A stretch of 64,000 bases of DNA, from assembly GCA_018806915.1 (NCBI GenBank), contig JAGKQI010000011.1, positions 1 through 64,000 of the forward strand. The letters run 5' to 3'. Position 1 is the first letter of the stretch. Every line of letters starts with the position of its first letter. Shown here piece after piece: positions 34,701 through 45,521 of the stretch. The notes beneath the pieces are model-generated. The model worked only from the letters and a program-made list of their open reading frames with translations, had not been told where the DNA came from and did not search any database. This DNA comes from Phytophthora colocasiae (Eukaryota > Oomycota > Peronosporomycetes > Peronosporales > Peronosporaceae). The translations under genes were made by a program, and so were the position numbers.

Positions 34701-37700
34701 CACTCGCTTCGTAACCTGCATGCCCGAATGGAGTTCTTCCAACCAATCGACCACCGGGATTTGCCAGAGTCCTCAAACCACGGCCGTGCCGTCACCCGAG
34801 CTCGACAGTACGTTTGCTGAATTCCTTAAGCGAAGATGAGCTTGTCCAGGAAGCACTGAGCGCGCTTGGTCTATCTAATAGCACGGATTTCTCAAGTGTG
34901 TTCGCTGCCCTGTCCACGGACACCAAAAGGAAGCCCTGCTGACCCTCTACGCCAAGCTCCACAGCCGATACTGGGCGCAACTGTCGCCCCCTTCCCAGTC
35001 GAAAACTACACCAGCTCACCCGTTCTACGAGAACGTCAATACAGTCTTCTCACTCACGTTCATCATGGCGTATCTCTTCACGGTCTCGCGTATTCTCGTC
35101 GTGCTCATTCAGAAAAAGAGCTGCGTCAACGAGAATTCATGAAGATTCTTGGTGTGACCGAGAAGACCATTGTCTTAACGTGGTACGTGACGTACGCAGA
35201 TGATCATGTTTGTCGGTGCTGTAGTTCAAACGCTCGCGTGTCTGGCTGGGCTCTTCCCCAACAGTTCGCTGATCGTCACGTTTATCTTCTTCTTCCTGTT
35301 TGGCTTGAGCGTGGTGGCAATGGCATTCTTGATCAGTACCTTGTTCAGTAAGGCGCGTGTGGGTGCGTTCGTGGGTATGGTGGCTTTCTTCGCCATATAT
35401 GCAATTTCCCAAGGCTTTACAACTGGCACTGCGGAAAGTGCTAAGCGTATGGGTTCCATTTTGTCTCCAGTTGCTCTTTGTCTTGGTGTCGCGGTGTTCG
35501 CAAATGCTGAAGAAACTGGTGAAGGCGTCCAAGTCTCGACTATGGACACTCTTAGCGATAACTACCGCATCACCACAGCGTTGATCATGTTTGTCGTTGA
35601 CACAGTATTGTACACGGTTCTCGGTCTCTACTTCGAGAAGGTCATGCCGAAAGAATACGGTACCTCGTTGAAATGGTACTTCCCGGTGTCGCCATCATAC
35701 TGGCGAAGCCGCAAGCAGCGCCAAGTGACTATCGAGACGTCGCCTGATGTCGACAGCATTGCCCTAGACTTTAACCAGAACTTTGAGACTGTCACTGCTG
35801 ATCAGCGCGAACAGGAGCGCAACGGTGAGGCACTTACGGTCAAGCGTCTACGCAAGGTTTTCCAGGTCCCCGGTGGAGAGAAGATCGCTGTTAAGGGTCT
35901 TGATGTCACGATGTACAAGGACCAGATCACTTGTCTGCTGGGCCACAATGGCGCCGGTAAGACCACGTTGATCTCCATGCTCACCGGTATGACTGCACCT
36001 TCCAGTGGTAACGCCACGTACCGAGGCATGTCGATCAACGAGGACATGGACGAGATGCGCCAGTCGCTCGGTATTTGTTTCCAGCACGATGTTCTCTTCC
36101 CTGAGTTGACGGTCTAGGAGCACCTCCAGTTCTTCGGACAGATCAAGGGATATGCGAATGAAGAGCTGCAGGCTGTGGTGGACAAACAGATCCGTGAGGT
36201 CAGTTTGACGGAGAAGCGCAACTCGAAGCCCAATGACTTGTCTGGTGGTATGAAGCGTAAGTTGTCTGTGGCCATTTCGCTTCTGGGTGACAGCTCCCTG
36301 GTGTTCCTGGATGAACCGACTTCCGGTATGGACCCGTACAGTCGACGTAGTACGTGGGAGATCTTGCTGAACAACCGTAATGACCGTGTGATGGTGTTGA
36401 CGACCCACTTCATGGACGAAGCTGACATTCTTGGTGATCGTATTGCCATCATGGCTGAAGGAGAGATGCGGTGCTGTGGATCATCTCTTTTCCTGAAGAA
36501 CCGCTTCGGTGCAGGCTACAACTTGACTCTGGTGAAGGACGACGCTAAGTGTGACGATGATGCCGTGGCTGCCTTCATCACTTCGTATGTTCAGTCCGCA
36601 AAGCTGTTGAGCAATGTCGGAAGTGAAATTGCGTTCCAGTTGCCTCTGCACAGCTCGTCCCGTTTCGCCACGATGTTCGCTGAGATGGATCGTCAGTTGA
36701 ACTCCCTTGGACTCCTGTCGTACGGCGTCTCTGTTACGACTCTGGAGGAGGTGTTCATCAAGCTGTAGCAGAGCTGGGTGACGAGAACAACCAGCACACG
36801 CTTGGTAACGCTGTCCGAACGAATACATCGAGTCTGACGGGAACTATCAGGCTTGCGACGAGTTGGTGTTGACCGAACCCGTACTGTACACCCACCTGCG
36901 TGCACTACTGCTGGAAAGGCGTTTCCGGTACGCCAGACGCGACAAGAAGGCTCTCATTTACGTTGCAGCTCTCCCCGTTCTGCTAATTGCTACCGGCCTA
37001 GGGATCTTGAAGTCTACCATGGCGATCAGCGATGACCCATTGAAAACTTTAACGACCGACGCGTTCTCAGGCAGTGAGACCCTGACCCCGTACTTCTGCC
37101 AGGCTGGTGCTGGACTTGGTGACTGGTGCAACGACGTGATGGCTTCGTCAGTACTTCACAGGTGCTACGTCCGAAGGAGTCTCGCTTCCCGAACCAGCGT
37201 TCGACACCAATTCACCCACTCTTTTCGGTGTGACCTACACAGACCCAGCTATCAACGCAAGTGGAGCTACAGGTTACACTCTTGCACTGGGTCAACAGCT
37301 TTACGAACGTGGATATGGGCAAGGAGCCGACTTGGTGGAGGGCCAGTACGGCAGCTACTTGGTGTATGGCGACAGCAACCAGAACGTTTTCGGCTACAAC
37401 GTCTTCACCAACACAACGGCGTCGCACTCGTCCGCGATCTTCAAGGCGTTAATGGATCCAAGCCCTGTACCGCTTCTTCGCCAACAGTTCGGCAGCTTCG
37501 ACGATTGACTTGAAGGTGAACAACTACCCGCCTGCCTACACAGCAGCAGCAAAGTCGGTCTTCAGCTCCAACACTTCGTTTGTTGCTGCGCTGTTCATTT
37601 GTATCGCGTTCACCTTCCTTCCAGCCTCCATCGTGGTTTTCCTGGTGAAGGAGAAGCAAGTGGAGCACAACTCCAAACATCAGCAGTTGGTCTCTGGTGT

Positions 37701-38287
37701 CTCGCTGCCTGCTTTCTGGCTGGCCAACTACATGTGGGACTTCGCCATGTACATGTTCCCGTGCGTCAGTGCGCTGATTCTGATCAACGTGTTCAAGATT
37801 TCGGCACTGACAGGTCAAGACTGCGACAGCTGCACGTCCGCCACGTTCCCGGCGGTGATTCTTCTGTTCCTGCTTTTCGGTCTGGCGATCTGTCCGTTCA
37901 CGTACTGCCTGTCGTTCCTGTTCAAGGAGCACGCGTCGGCACAGACGTACACGATCGTGTTCAACTTTGTGATTGGAGTCATTCTCATGATCACGTCGTT
38001 CATTCTGGATATGGTCGATTCGACGTCGGATGTCAACTCGGTCCTGAAGTTCCTCTGGCGGTTCTCCCCACTGTTCGACCTTGGCAACGGGCTCATGAGC
38101 ATGGTGACCAATGATGTTGACAGCGTCCAGTACAGGGAAGACGGCACCACCAGTCCCTTCAGTGGTGATGTTATGGGCTTCGAACTGCTCTATCTTGCGC
38201 TCATGGCCATCACTTTCTCGGGTTTGACCTTGTACATTGACTACTCCAAGACTTTCGCTCGAACCAAAGACGACGTTCACGATCACG
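30490..38287 (+). repeat. Tandem duplication, copy 2 (7.80 kb)
   Basis: Direct adjacent repeat of 22715-30489, holding ABC2 NBD2, the second M96-like gene and the 5' body of ABC3. After about 38350 ABC3 departs from ABC2 in third-codon positions, which marks the other side of the crossover. Confidence 0.85.
32059..33237 (-). pseudogene. M96-like START-domain protein, copy b
   Basis: Near-identical duplicate of the gene at 24272-25454, with the same acceptor at the 5' side (33237), the same intron and the same stop codon position (32059-32061). Here the basic/coiled-coil exon reads further without a break, through QIWRDVAVRQWEKRQNSE to ERILHRRTKIQ. Two long overlapping frames cover the START-like part: 32825-32307 and 32592-32059, with a frameshift near 32450. 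It is a better template than copy a for judging the ancestral frame. It faces ABC2 tail to tail at about 260 bp. Confidence 0.6.
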
Positions 38288-38478
38288 CTGAAGAGAGTCT
38301 CGAGGTGGATGAGGACGTGCAAAACGAGGCCGACCGTGTTGCCCGAGGTGAGGCTGACGGCGATGCCGTGAAACTGGTGGGGCTTCGTAAAGTCTACCCG
38401 GGCGGCAAGATTGCAGTGCGCAACCTCTCCTTTGGCTTGAAACGTGGTGAGTGCTTTGGCTTCCTCGGTATCAATGGT
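33738..38478 (+). pseudogene. ABC3: 5' part of an ABCA-type transporter, up to the NBD2 Walker A
   Basis: The ATG at 33738 aligns with ABC2. TMD1 and NBD1 are in the long frame 35200-36117, which ends at TAG 36115-36117, where ABC2 and ABC1 have CAG (Gln). This is a true nonsense substitution within NBD1, between Walker A (about 35940) and the signature (about 36240). The second extracellular loop, with frame breaks near 36765, 37150 and 37460, leads into TMD2 in the long frame 37510-38628. The linker is in frame here (ADGDAVKLVGL), unlike ABC1 and ABC2. Coding sequence stops at 38478, inside the Walker A codons for I-N-G, where a retrotransposon is inserted. Confidence 0.9.
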
Positions 38479-38796
38479 TGTTGTCGCCGGCTGGCTCCAG
38501 CAGCTGTTGCTGGCGAGATTGAAGCCCGCCACCACCACCTGCAACTTCAACAGGAATCCTCTACGACGTCACGCCGGACAAGCCGGATTCCAAACCGGAG
38601 TCGCAGGGGCAAGCCATGTGTCTCCTAGGGAAGGAGTACAACGGTCAGGCACGGCTTGCACTGGAAATGCATCTTCAAGCTCAAGCTACTTCGAGGGAGC
38701 TCCTAGCTGTAGTTCGAGCTCTTTCATTTTGTTACGTTTAAGTTTTTCTAATTCACTTTGCAATTTGCTTTACGACTATCAAGTGCGAAAACAACA
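38479..38796 (+). repeat. 5' LTR of Ty3/gypsy element 2
   Basis: A 318-bp LTR paired with 44089-44405. The two differ by a handful of substitutions and small indels. Confidence 0.92.
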
Positions 38797-38836
38797 AAGA
38801 ATTCTTTAGCTCACTTCGCGCTACCAAGCGGAAGCG

Positions 38837-41116
38837 ATGAGCAGTCCAGGCCACGGGAGCCGTGACCTGACGATGGAGGCGCTAATTTCACCTCGAGTGA
38901 GAGTGGAAGACGTGGTCGTGGCGCAGCGTCAGACAAGAACGTTTGAGTCGTCGCTGGCACGAAGTATTCAAGCGGAGTCAGAACAGAAGGTGGAGGAAGT
39001 AGCGATGAAGGCTGAAGTAGTCCAACAACTGACTATCGAGCAATTGAACCGGTTCCAGCAACGGCAGGAGTCTCTGGCTGCAAAGACTGCTGAGTATCTT
39101 CAACAACAGTATGATAATCAAGTGGAGCTTAACGCTAAGCAGGCAGCACTGAGTGCTCAGTTAGAGGAACAGCAGAATGCTCTAGCGCAACAGTACCAGT
39201 TGATGCGGGAGGCCGCTGAAACAGTGGGACAGCAGGGCCGTCAGATCGAGGATCTAAAGGGCGAAGTACTTTCACCACGTGGTCAGAGTCGGTGGGGTTG
39301 GTTTGCACGAGGTGCGGGCCATAGCACGCGAGTGGCCGACGATGACGAGCTCATGGCTGAAGAAGGTGCTAGCGTAGGTCGAAATGAGCCAGCCATCACG
39401 GTGGCAACAGGAGCGAACATGCCCGTTCCTCCTGTTTACCGAGGTTCCACCAAGAAGGAGAAGAAGGCATTCATGGACAGCTATCTCATCTACAAGCGTC
39501 GGATTACCGCTTTGAATCAAGGGTCTTATGGGCGCGTTTTTGTAATGCCTCTGAGTGCCTGTATTGAGCATCGCACTCTGGTGCGCATCTGCATGTATGA
39601 GCTGGGGAAACCAGAGACCGAGATTACGGAAGAAGAATGGAAGGCTTATTTCTTAGCCGCTAGGGCGTCCGGAAGTTCAAGACCACGCACGACTGACTCA
39701 GGCCATGCGCGCGTTGTCGATGGATACTTCCTTCCAGATGCTGAGTCCCGAGTAATGCAACTAGTGACGGACTTCAATGCCATACTGGATACGCAGGATA
39801 TGGATGATTTCCCGATTGATGAGCCCAAGATGTCTGTGGAGTTTTTGTGTGCTGCGCTAAAACCACCGGCGCTCAAGCAGGCCATCGTGACAGAGCTGAA
39901 GCGGACGGTGCACAAGTCTACCAAGAAATCAGTCAAGGTGTTTGTGGATTGGTTGAGATCCAGAGTGTCGGCGTTTCTCATTTTCGAATCAGCTATTCAG
40001 CAGACAACTGGAGGTGGTGGAAGCCAGGCGCAGTCTCAGCCAAAGCCGGGCAACACAGCGCGTTCCACCGGACGTTTCCAGCAAAAGGGAGGGACAACGG
40101 CCGGAGGAGACTCTAAGTCCAAGGGCGGCGGCTCAAGTGGTGTTTCCAGCGCACAAAAGGCTTCAGCAGCTAAGAAGCCTGAACCTCACGATCGACCGCA
40201 GAGAAAATGTTTTAAGTGCGGTGATTTGACTCACGGTGTGTTCCAGTGCCCACTGGCAAATGCAACAGAAGCTAAGGAGCTCTACGATAAAAACCGTAAG
40301 CAGTCTAAGCCGGTGGGAGCGATTGCCATTTCGGAGGCACAGCCAGTGTCTCCACCTGCAGAACCCACCGCCGCGAAAACTCCTGGCCCGCTTCCCTGTG
40401 TGGTTAATCAAGTGTTGGATGCCTGGGCAAAGCCTGACAGCGGTGCCGAGGTGTCGGTTGTGACACCTAGAATTCTGCAGGAGCTCAAAGCGCAGGGTCA
40501 ATGGCTCCAGTGTCGCGACCTGAAGCAATGGGAGTCTATCAAGGGAATTACTGCCACTCCAATGGTGATTAAACAGGAGGTGAAACTGGATCTCCGATTT
40601 GACACGGTGAATGGAGGACTAACACTGAAGAATCTGACGTGTTGGGTGGTCTCAGGAGGATTGCCGCGTGGCATGGGTGATATATTGCTTTGTGAAGGTG
40701 TAATGGAGCGCCTAGGGTATAACGCGCAAGCACTACTGGATCAGGCCCGAAATGTAAGGGAGGTTTATGATATGGACGAGGCGGTACCGACATCCGGCGT
40801 GCGCAATGTGTTATCGTACGCGGTCGCAGCTTCCAGCCATATCAAGGCTACACCTGAAGAACAGGAACTGCAGCCGGAAGAAGAACAGCGTTGTTTTCCA
40901 GATGTCAACGTCGATCAAAACCGCGAGGAAGCGCGTGCCCAGGAGTGGAGTATTCTCGAAGACAAACTCAACGAAGCTTCAGAGTTGGGCTGTAGTGCTG
41001 CTTTTCGTGAGGAGTTGGCGAAGATTTTGTATCAATATCGCGATGTATTCAGGATCAAGTTGGGGCGAGGATCCGCCGGTGGACATGCCACCACTGAAGG
41101 TCACCTTGAAGCCTAA
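38837..41116 (+). CDS. Gag-protease polyprotein of Ty3/gypsy element 2
   Basis: An intact 759-codon frame begins at the ATG at 38837, 41 bp after the 5' LTR. Residues about 30-145 form a Gln/Glu-rich coiled coil. The middle (about 195-395) is a capsid-like helical region. A Gly/Ser/Lys-rich linker follows. A canonical CCHC zinc knuckle, CFKCGDLTHGVFQC, lies near residue 460. A retropepsin with the active-site motif KPDSGAEVSVV is near residue 535. The frame stops at 41116, just where RT should begin, so RT is reached by a frameshift, either programmed or mutational. It is the longest intact frame in the window. Confidence 0.85.
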   Translation: MSSPGHGSRDLTMEALISPRVRVEDVVVAQRQTRTFESSLARSIQAESEQKVEEVAMKAEVVQQLTIEQLNRFQQRQESLAAKTAEYLQQQYDNQVELNAKQAALSAQLEEQQNALAQQYQLMREAAETVGQQGRQIEDLKGEVLSPRGQSRWGWFARGAGHSTRVADDDELMAEEGASVGRNEPAITVATGANMPVPPVYRGSTKKEKKAFMDSYLIYKRRITALNQGSYGRVFVMPLSACIEHRTLVRICMYELGKPETEITEEEWKAYFLAARASGSSRPRTTDSGHARVVDGYFLPDAESRVMQLVTDFNAILDTQDMDDFPIDEPKMSVEFLCAALKPPALKQAIVTELKRTVHKSTKKSVKVFVDWLRSRVSAFLIFESAIQQTTGGGGSQAQSQPKPGNTARSTGRFQQKGGTTAGGDSKSKGGGSSGVSSAQKASAAKKPEPHDRPQRKCFKCGDLTHGVFQCPLANATEAKELYDKNRKQSKPVGAIAISEAQPVSPPAEPTAAKTPGPLPCVVNQVLDAWAKPDSGAEVSVVTPRILQELKAQGQWLQCRDLKQWESIKGITATPMVIKQEVKLDLRFDTVNGGLTLKNLTCWVVSGGLPRGMGDILLCEGVMERLGYNAQALLDQARNVREVYDMDEAVPTSGVRNVLSYAVAASSHIKATPEEQELQPEEEQRCFPDVNVDQNREEARAQEWSILEDKLNEASELGCSAAFREELAKILYQYRDVFRIKLGRGSAGGHATTEGHLEA

Positions 41117-42440
41117 CGCTATTCCTGTTCGATGTAAAAGCGCGACGCTATCATGCTGAGCACCGTGCGCTTTATGAAGAAACACGTGCAGGAGTTGATC
41201 GATGCAGGGCTCTGCTACCGAAACCCTCACAGTAAATGGTGCTCGCCGACTTTGATCGTCAAGAAGGTGGACCCAGGCGATTTTCGAATGACGGTGGATG
41301 TTCGTCGGGTGAATGCTCAAACGCTTCGGTTGCTCTGGCCGATGCCAATTCTCGAAGTGATTATGGACTATTTGACCGACTCGGAGCTGTATTTTCTTCT
41401 GGATTTTTTAAGGGTTACTGTCAGTTTCTATTGTCTCTTGAGTGTCAAGAGCTGTTTTCCTTCCTAACCGACATGGGTATCTTCACACCTACTCGTGTGC
41501 TCATGGGCGGCTCTGACAGTGTGGCCTACTGCCAAGCCACCGTACAGGAAATGTTTGCGGAGTTTCTCTACAATGGACTATTGATTTGGCTGGATGACTT
41601 GCTCGGTTACGCAAAAACGGAAAACGGGTTGCTTAAGTTGTTGAGGGTGTTCTCAAGGTGTGTGCGTTGAAGGGTCTAAAGCTGAATCCGTCTAAGTGCT
41701 CGTTCTATCTTCATGAGGCTAAATGGTGTGGTCGGGTGATTTCCAAGACGGGTGTCCGACACGACCCCGAACGGATCTCTGCCCTTCAGTCATTAAGCCC
41801 TCCACTTACCGGTCAAGATCTCCAGCAATTTATATGCGCTTTTGGTTGGATGCGGATGCTCTATACCTGGACATAACCAGCTTACTCAACCTCTTGTCGA
41901 CCTGATGGAACCGGCTTTACAAAGCCGCTGGGGGACGGACGAAGCGCCAGGTCTCTCATGTGCAGCTTCTCGAGGCTGGTTGGTCCGATATCCACACGGA
42001 TTGTATCAACGCCTGCAAACAAGCGTTGGGTAACGCGGTCGAACTCGCCCATGTCAGCTTCCTCCGGAGTACAAGTTATCAGTGTTCACGGACGCGCAAG
42101 TGCTTCACACTGGGGTGCAGTAATCGCCCAGGTTCCGCCCTGAGCACGGGGCTCGTTTGTTTTCAGAGCAAACATCATGAACCGCTCATGTTTTTGAGTG
42201 GAACATTTTCGGGAGCAGCCCGTTCAAGTGGGCCATTGTGGAGAAGGAGGCGTTTGCAATCATCGCAACTTGTCAGCGAGCTGACTATTTGCTACACAGA
42301 CCTGGAGGTTTTACCCTCTATACGGACCACCGCAATCTTCGATTCATTTTCAATCCATCGAGCGTACTTTCGTCTGTTCCGAAGTACACGGCTGACAACT
42401 CCAGCGTTGGGCGCTTATTCTGATGGCCTACGACTGATCA
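41060..42440 (+). pseudogene. RT-RNase H region of Ty3/gypsy element 2
   Basis: RT motifs occur in successive frames. SKWCSPTLIVKK and FRMTVDVRRVN are in 41153-41467, and GIFTPTRVLMGG with the catalytic IWLDDLLGYA is in 41236-41670. RNase H retains the ending EKEAFAIIATCQRADYLL and LYTDHRNLRFIF in 42238-42423. Frame changes near 41120, 41420, 41650 and 41860 break it. Confidence 0.8.
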
Positions 42441-42449
42441 TAGAGATTT

Positions 42450-43500
42450 GTGATATGGCGGGTAACGAGAATGTTTGGGCCGATCTTCTCTCCCGCTGGG
42501 GTTCTACTTTACCGCACATTTGCGCTATTCGTCTCGTTCCCTACGAATACTCGCCTACGCTTCAGGGAAGATTTTAAATGGCCGACATTTTCAGATGTGA
42601 TTAACTCTCAGGGTGGTGCGGTTGTTCCGGTAGACATGGAGCTCACTGCGGATACACACGGTGTTCTTCGCCTCACAACCGGTCAGATTTGGATCCCAGC
42701 AGAGGACGGTTTACTCCAACTTCGCATCTGTATCGTTGGTCATTTTGGTGTGGCAGGCCACCGTGGACTTGACACGACGGTTACTGCCATATTGCTAAAC
42801 GTTTTTGGTGGGCGGATTTATTTGCGGATGTGAAGTTTTTCGTTGGTCGCTGTCTTCACTGTGTAAGTGTCGTCGGTGGGCCTCCCGTACCGCGTCGCTT
42901 TAGGGGAGGCTATGCATGCGGAGCGTCCCAATGAGCTCATTCATTGGGATTAATTGTTCATGCGGTGACTCGTCTGGTGAGGACAAATACATCTTGGTGA
43001 TCAAGGATGACGCCTCTAAGTACGTTTGGTTTTTCGCGGTGCCCGAAGCGACAGCAGCAACGACATACTTGTGCCTAATGGATTGGTTCGCAGCGTTTGG
43101 GGTTTGCCTGTCGTGGGTAAGTGACCAAGGTACTCATTTTAAGAATGAGGTGATCCAGTCGCTGCAGCATGCCCTGGGAGCTCACCATCATTTTACCACT
43201 GCCCGTTGCCCGTGGGCTAATGGTACGGTGGAAGTAGTAATGCGCGAGGCGCTTCGCTGTTTTCGCTCCCTGCTTTCGGAGTGGAGATTGATCTACCCGG
43301 GATTGGCCGCGACTGACGAAATTGGTACAGCTTGCTTTGAACCATACCCCGGCAAAATCCCTAGCCGGTCATGCTCCAGTTACAGTCATGACAGGGCTAC
43401 CTGCGATGTCACCACTGGACGCAATCTCGCTCCCTACACCTCTCGAAACCACGATGCTGTCCGAGCTCATGGCGACTCGGGAGGAACTTTTCACCACACG
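42450..43500 (+). pseudogene. Integrase region of Ty3/gypsy element 2
   Basis: The HHCC-type start (VGHFGVAGHRG) is in frame 42450-42833. A frameshift precedes the second Cys pair. The core is in frame 42916-44238, with YILVIKDDASKYVW, the second catalytic Asp in VSDQGTHFKN and the Glu in NGTVEVVMRE. Confidence 0.8.
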
Positions 43501-44088
43501 TTGGATAATATGCATAAAACCGTCGCAAAGGCGAGCCAGGCGGCTCGGTCCAAGGGACGACGAAATGCCCGCTCCGCTGGCGTCAAGATGGCGCAGTATG
43601 CAATTGGGGACTATGTTCTTTATGCGGACGTCTGGGCTCACACGCGGGCGAAACTTCGTGTTAAATGGTGTGGTCCTGCCCAGGTCGTCAACACAGTTTC
43701 CTCTTGGATTTTTACTGTCAAGAACCTGCTGTCGGGCGACGAGCGTGACGTTCATGCGTCAAGGCTTAAATTCTACAGTGATGACACTTTAGATGTCACG
43801 GAAGAACTGCTCCGCCACATCGCCCATAACAGCGAGGGGCACGTCGTTTCAGGTCTCCTGGACACTCGGTACAGCGAAGCCGAAAAACGTTTTGAAATCC
43901 TTGTGACTTGGCGCGGTCTCTCACAAGCTGAGGATTCGTGGGAACCGGCTACTACACTACTCGAGGATGTGCCGGTGATGGTGAAAAATTTCATTCGCGC
44001 TCACTGTCAAACAGCGAAATTCAAACGGCTTGCGACCAGTTTGAATCTCCAAGTTTTGCTCAAGGACTCAAGCATTTCAAGAGGGCGG
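43500..44088 (+). CDS. C-terminal integrase/chromodomain segment of Ty3/gypsy element 2
   Basis: This continues the open frame 42916-44238. The SH3-like module reads YAIGDYVLYADVWAHTRAK...KWCGPAQVV. A chromodomain with FEILVTWRGLSQAEDSWEP ends near 43960. The same domain order and a related chromodomain occur in the element at 13214, so the two elements belong to related chromovirus-like lineages despite unrelated LTRs. Confidence 0.8.
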
Positions 44089-44405
44089 TGTTGTCGCCGG
44101 CTGGCTCCAGCAGCTGTTGCTGGCGAGATTGAAGCTCTGCCACCACCACCTGCAACTTCAACAGGAATCCTCTACGACGTCACGCCGGACAAGCCGGATT
44201 CCTGCCGGAGTCGCAGGGGCAAGCCATGTGTCTCCTAGGAAGGAGTACAACGGTCAGGCACGGCTTGCACTGGAAATGCATCTTCAAGCTCAAGCTACTT
44301 CGAGGAGCCTCCTAGCTTTAGTTCGAGCTCTTTCATTTTGTTACGTTTAAGTTTTTCTAATTCACTTTGCAATTTGCTTTACGACTATCAAGTGCGAAAA
44401 CAACA
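44089..44405 (+). repeat. 3' LTR of Ty3/gypsy element 2
   Basis: A 317-bp partner of 38479-38796, followed by target duplication ATGGT and resumed ABC3 NBD2 coding sequence. Confidence 0.92.
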
Positions 44406-45521
44406 ATGGTGCTGGTAAGACGACGACCATGAAGATGCTGACAGGCGACGTCCCACCGAGCCACGGTACTGCTACGCTTGGAGGTTTCGACATCCTGTCG
44501 CAGCAGATTGAGGTGCGCCGTCAGATCGGATACTGCCCGCAGTTCGATGCCCTGTTCGGATTTGCTCACTGGTGCGTGAGCACCTGGAACTCTTCGGTGC
44601 TATCAAGGGTATCCCGACGGATTCTTTGGAACGCGTGGTCATGGACAAGATCCAGCAGTTGAATCTCGCTGATTTCGATTTCGAGCACAAGTTGGCTGGC
44701 AGTCTCAGTGGTGGTAACAAGCGCAAACTGTCAGTGGCTATTGCTATGATTGGCAACCCGGCAATTATCTTCCTGACGAACCATCCACCGGTATGGATCC
44801 TGTGTCTCGTCGATTCATGGACGTCATCGCTGACATCTCCACGCGTGGCAAGGAGTCGACAATTGTCTTGACCACACATAGTATGGAGGAGTGTGAAGCG
44901 CTGTGTTCGCGTGTCGGTATCATGGTCGGCGGTCGTCTCCGTTGTCTGGGAAGTGTGCAGCACCTCAAGTCTCGTTTCGGTGACGGTCTGGTGCTCGATG
45001 TCAAGCTGGACATGCCTAGTGCTGACGAGCTGGAGTATTTGGTTCAGCACATTTTCGGCAACGGCAGTGAGTTCGTGACTCCCGTTGAACTGGAGGATAA
45101 GTGTCATGCATTCGGCAACGCTCAACTGGCTGAACGTGTGACATCGTCCCACCCGACCGGTTACAGTCTTGCAGCCGCCATGGAACGCGACGGATTCATC
45201 CGCGCCGAAGCTTTCTGCTCCTGGTGCGTGGAGGAGACGCGCTTCGACGACTTGAACGACTACCTGGAGCGGTCTTTCGGCGCTGGACGAGTGCAGGTGA
45301 TGGAACGCCAGAACGACTTCGCTCGCTTCAAGGTGCTGAGTCCCAACAACCAGGTGAAGCTGTCCAAGATGTTCGCGTTGGTGGAGGACGTCAAGACCAA
45401 GATGCACATTCGCGAGTACAGCGTTTCGCAGACGACGCTGGAGCAGATCTTCAAGTCGTTCGCCAGCCAGCAGGAGGAGGAGCAGGGAGCCGTTCGTGGA
45501 GTCTTTCAAGAAAAGAAGTAA
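44406..45521 (+). pseudogene. ABC3: 3' part (NBD2) after the insertion
   Basis: The gene resumes at the Walker A codons AGKTTT, then has the Q-loop region [24 protein letters not shown] near 44705, a Walker B region broken by a 1-nt loss (CTGACGAACC for CTGGACGAACC near 44775), and the H-loop [14 protein letters not shown]. The last frame 44793-45521 is open to the TAA at 45519-45521. In the first 300 bp its third-position bases resemble ABC4 (GACGACGACC, GACGTCCCACCGAGC) rather than ABC1/ABC2. Confidence 0.88.

Larger units (their letters stand above)
38479..44405 (+). mobile_element. Ty3/gypsy LTR retrotransposon with chromodomain, inserted in ABC3 NBD2
   Basis: A 5.93-kb element with LTRs starting TGTTGTCGCC and ending GAAAACAACA. 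The 5-bp target duplication ATGGT is at 38474-38478 and 44406-44410. Removing the element restores the ABC reading ATCAATGGT/GCTGGTAAG. The 3' LTR is preceded by GAGGGCGG, the same type of polypurine tract as in the element at 13214. Its gag-protease frame is intact, while RT and integrase carry frameshifts. Confidence 0.93.

Noticed and set aside
37441..38550. 369-codon minus-strand ORF opposite ABC3 TMD2
   Set aside because: Antisense to a well-supported membrane-domain frame; composition (Glu/Arg/His-rich) is typical of reverse complement of hydrophobic codons.
44406..45521. ABC3 3' part as an independent half-transporter gene
   Set aside because: The TSD shows it is the second half of a gene split by a retrotransposon; it has no start codon or promoter of its own.
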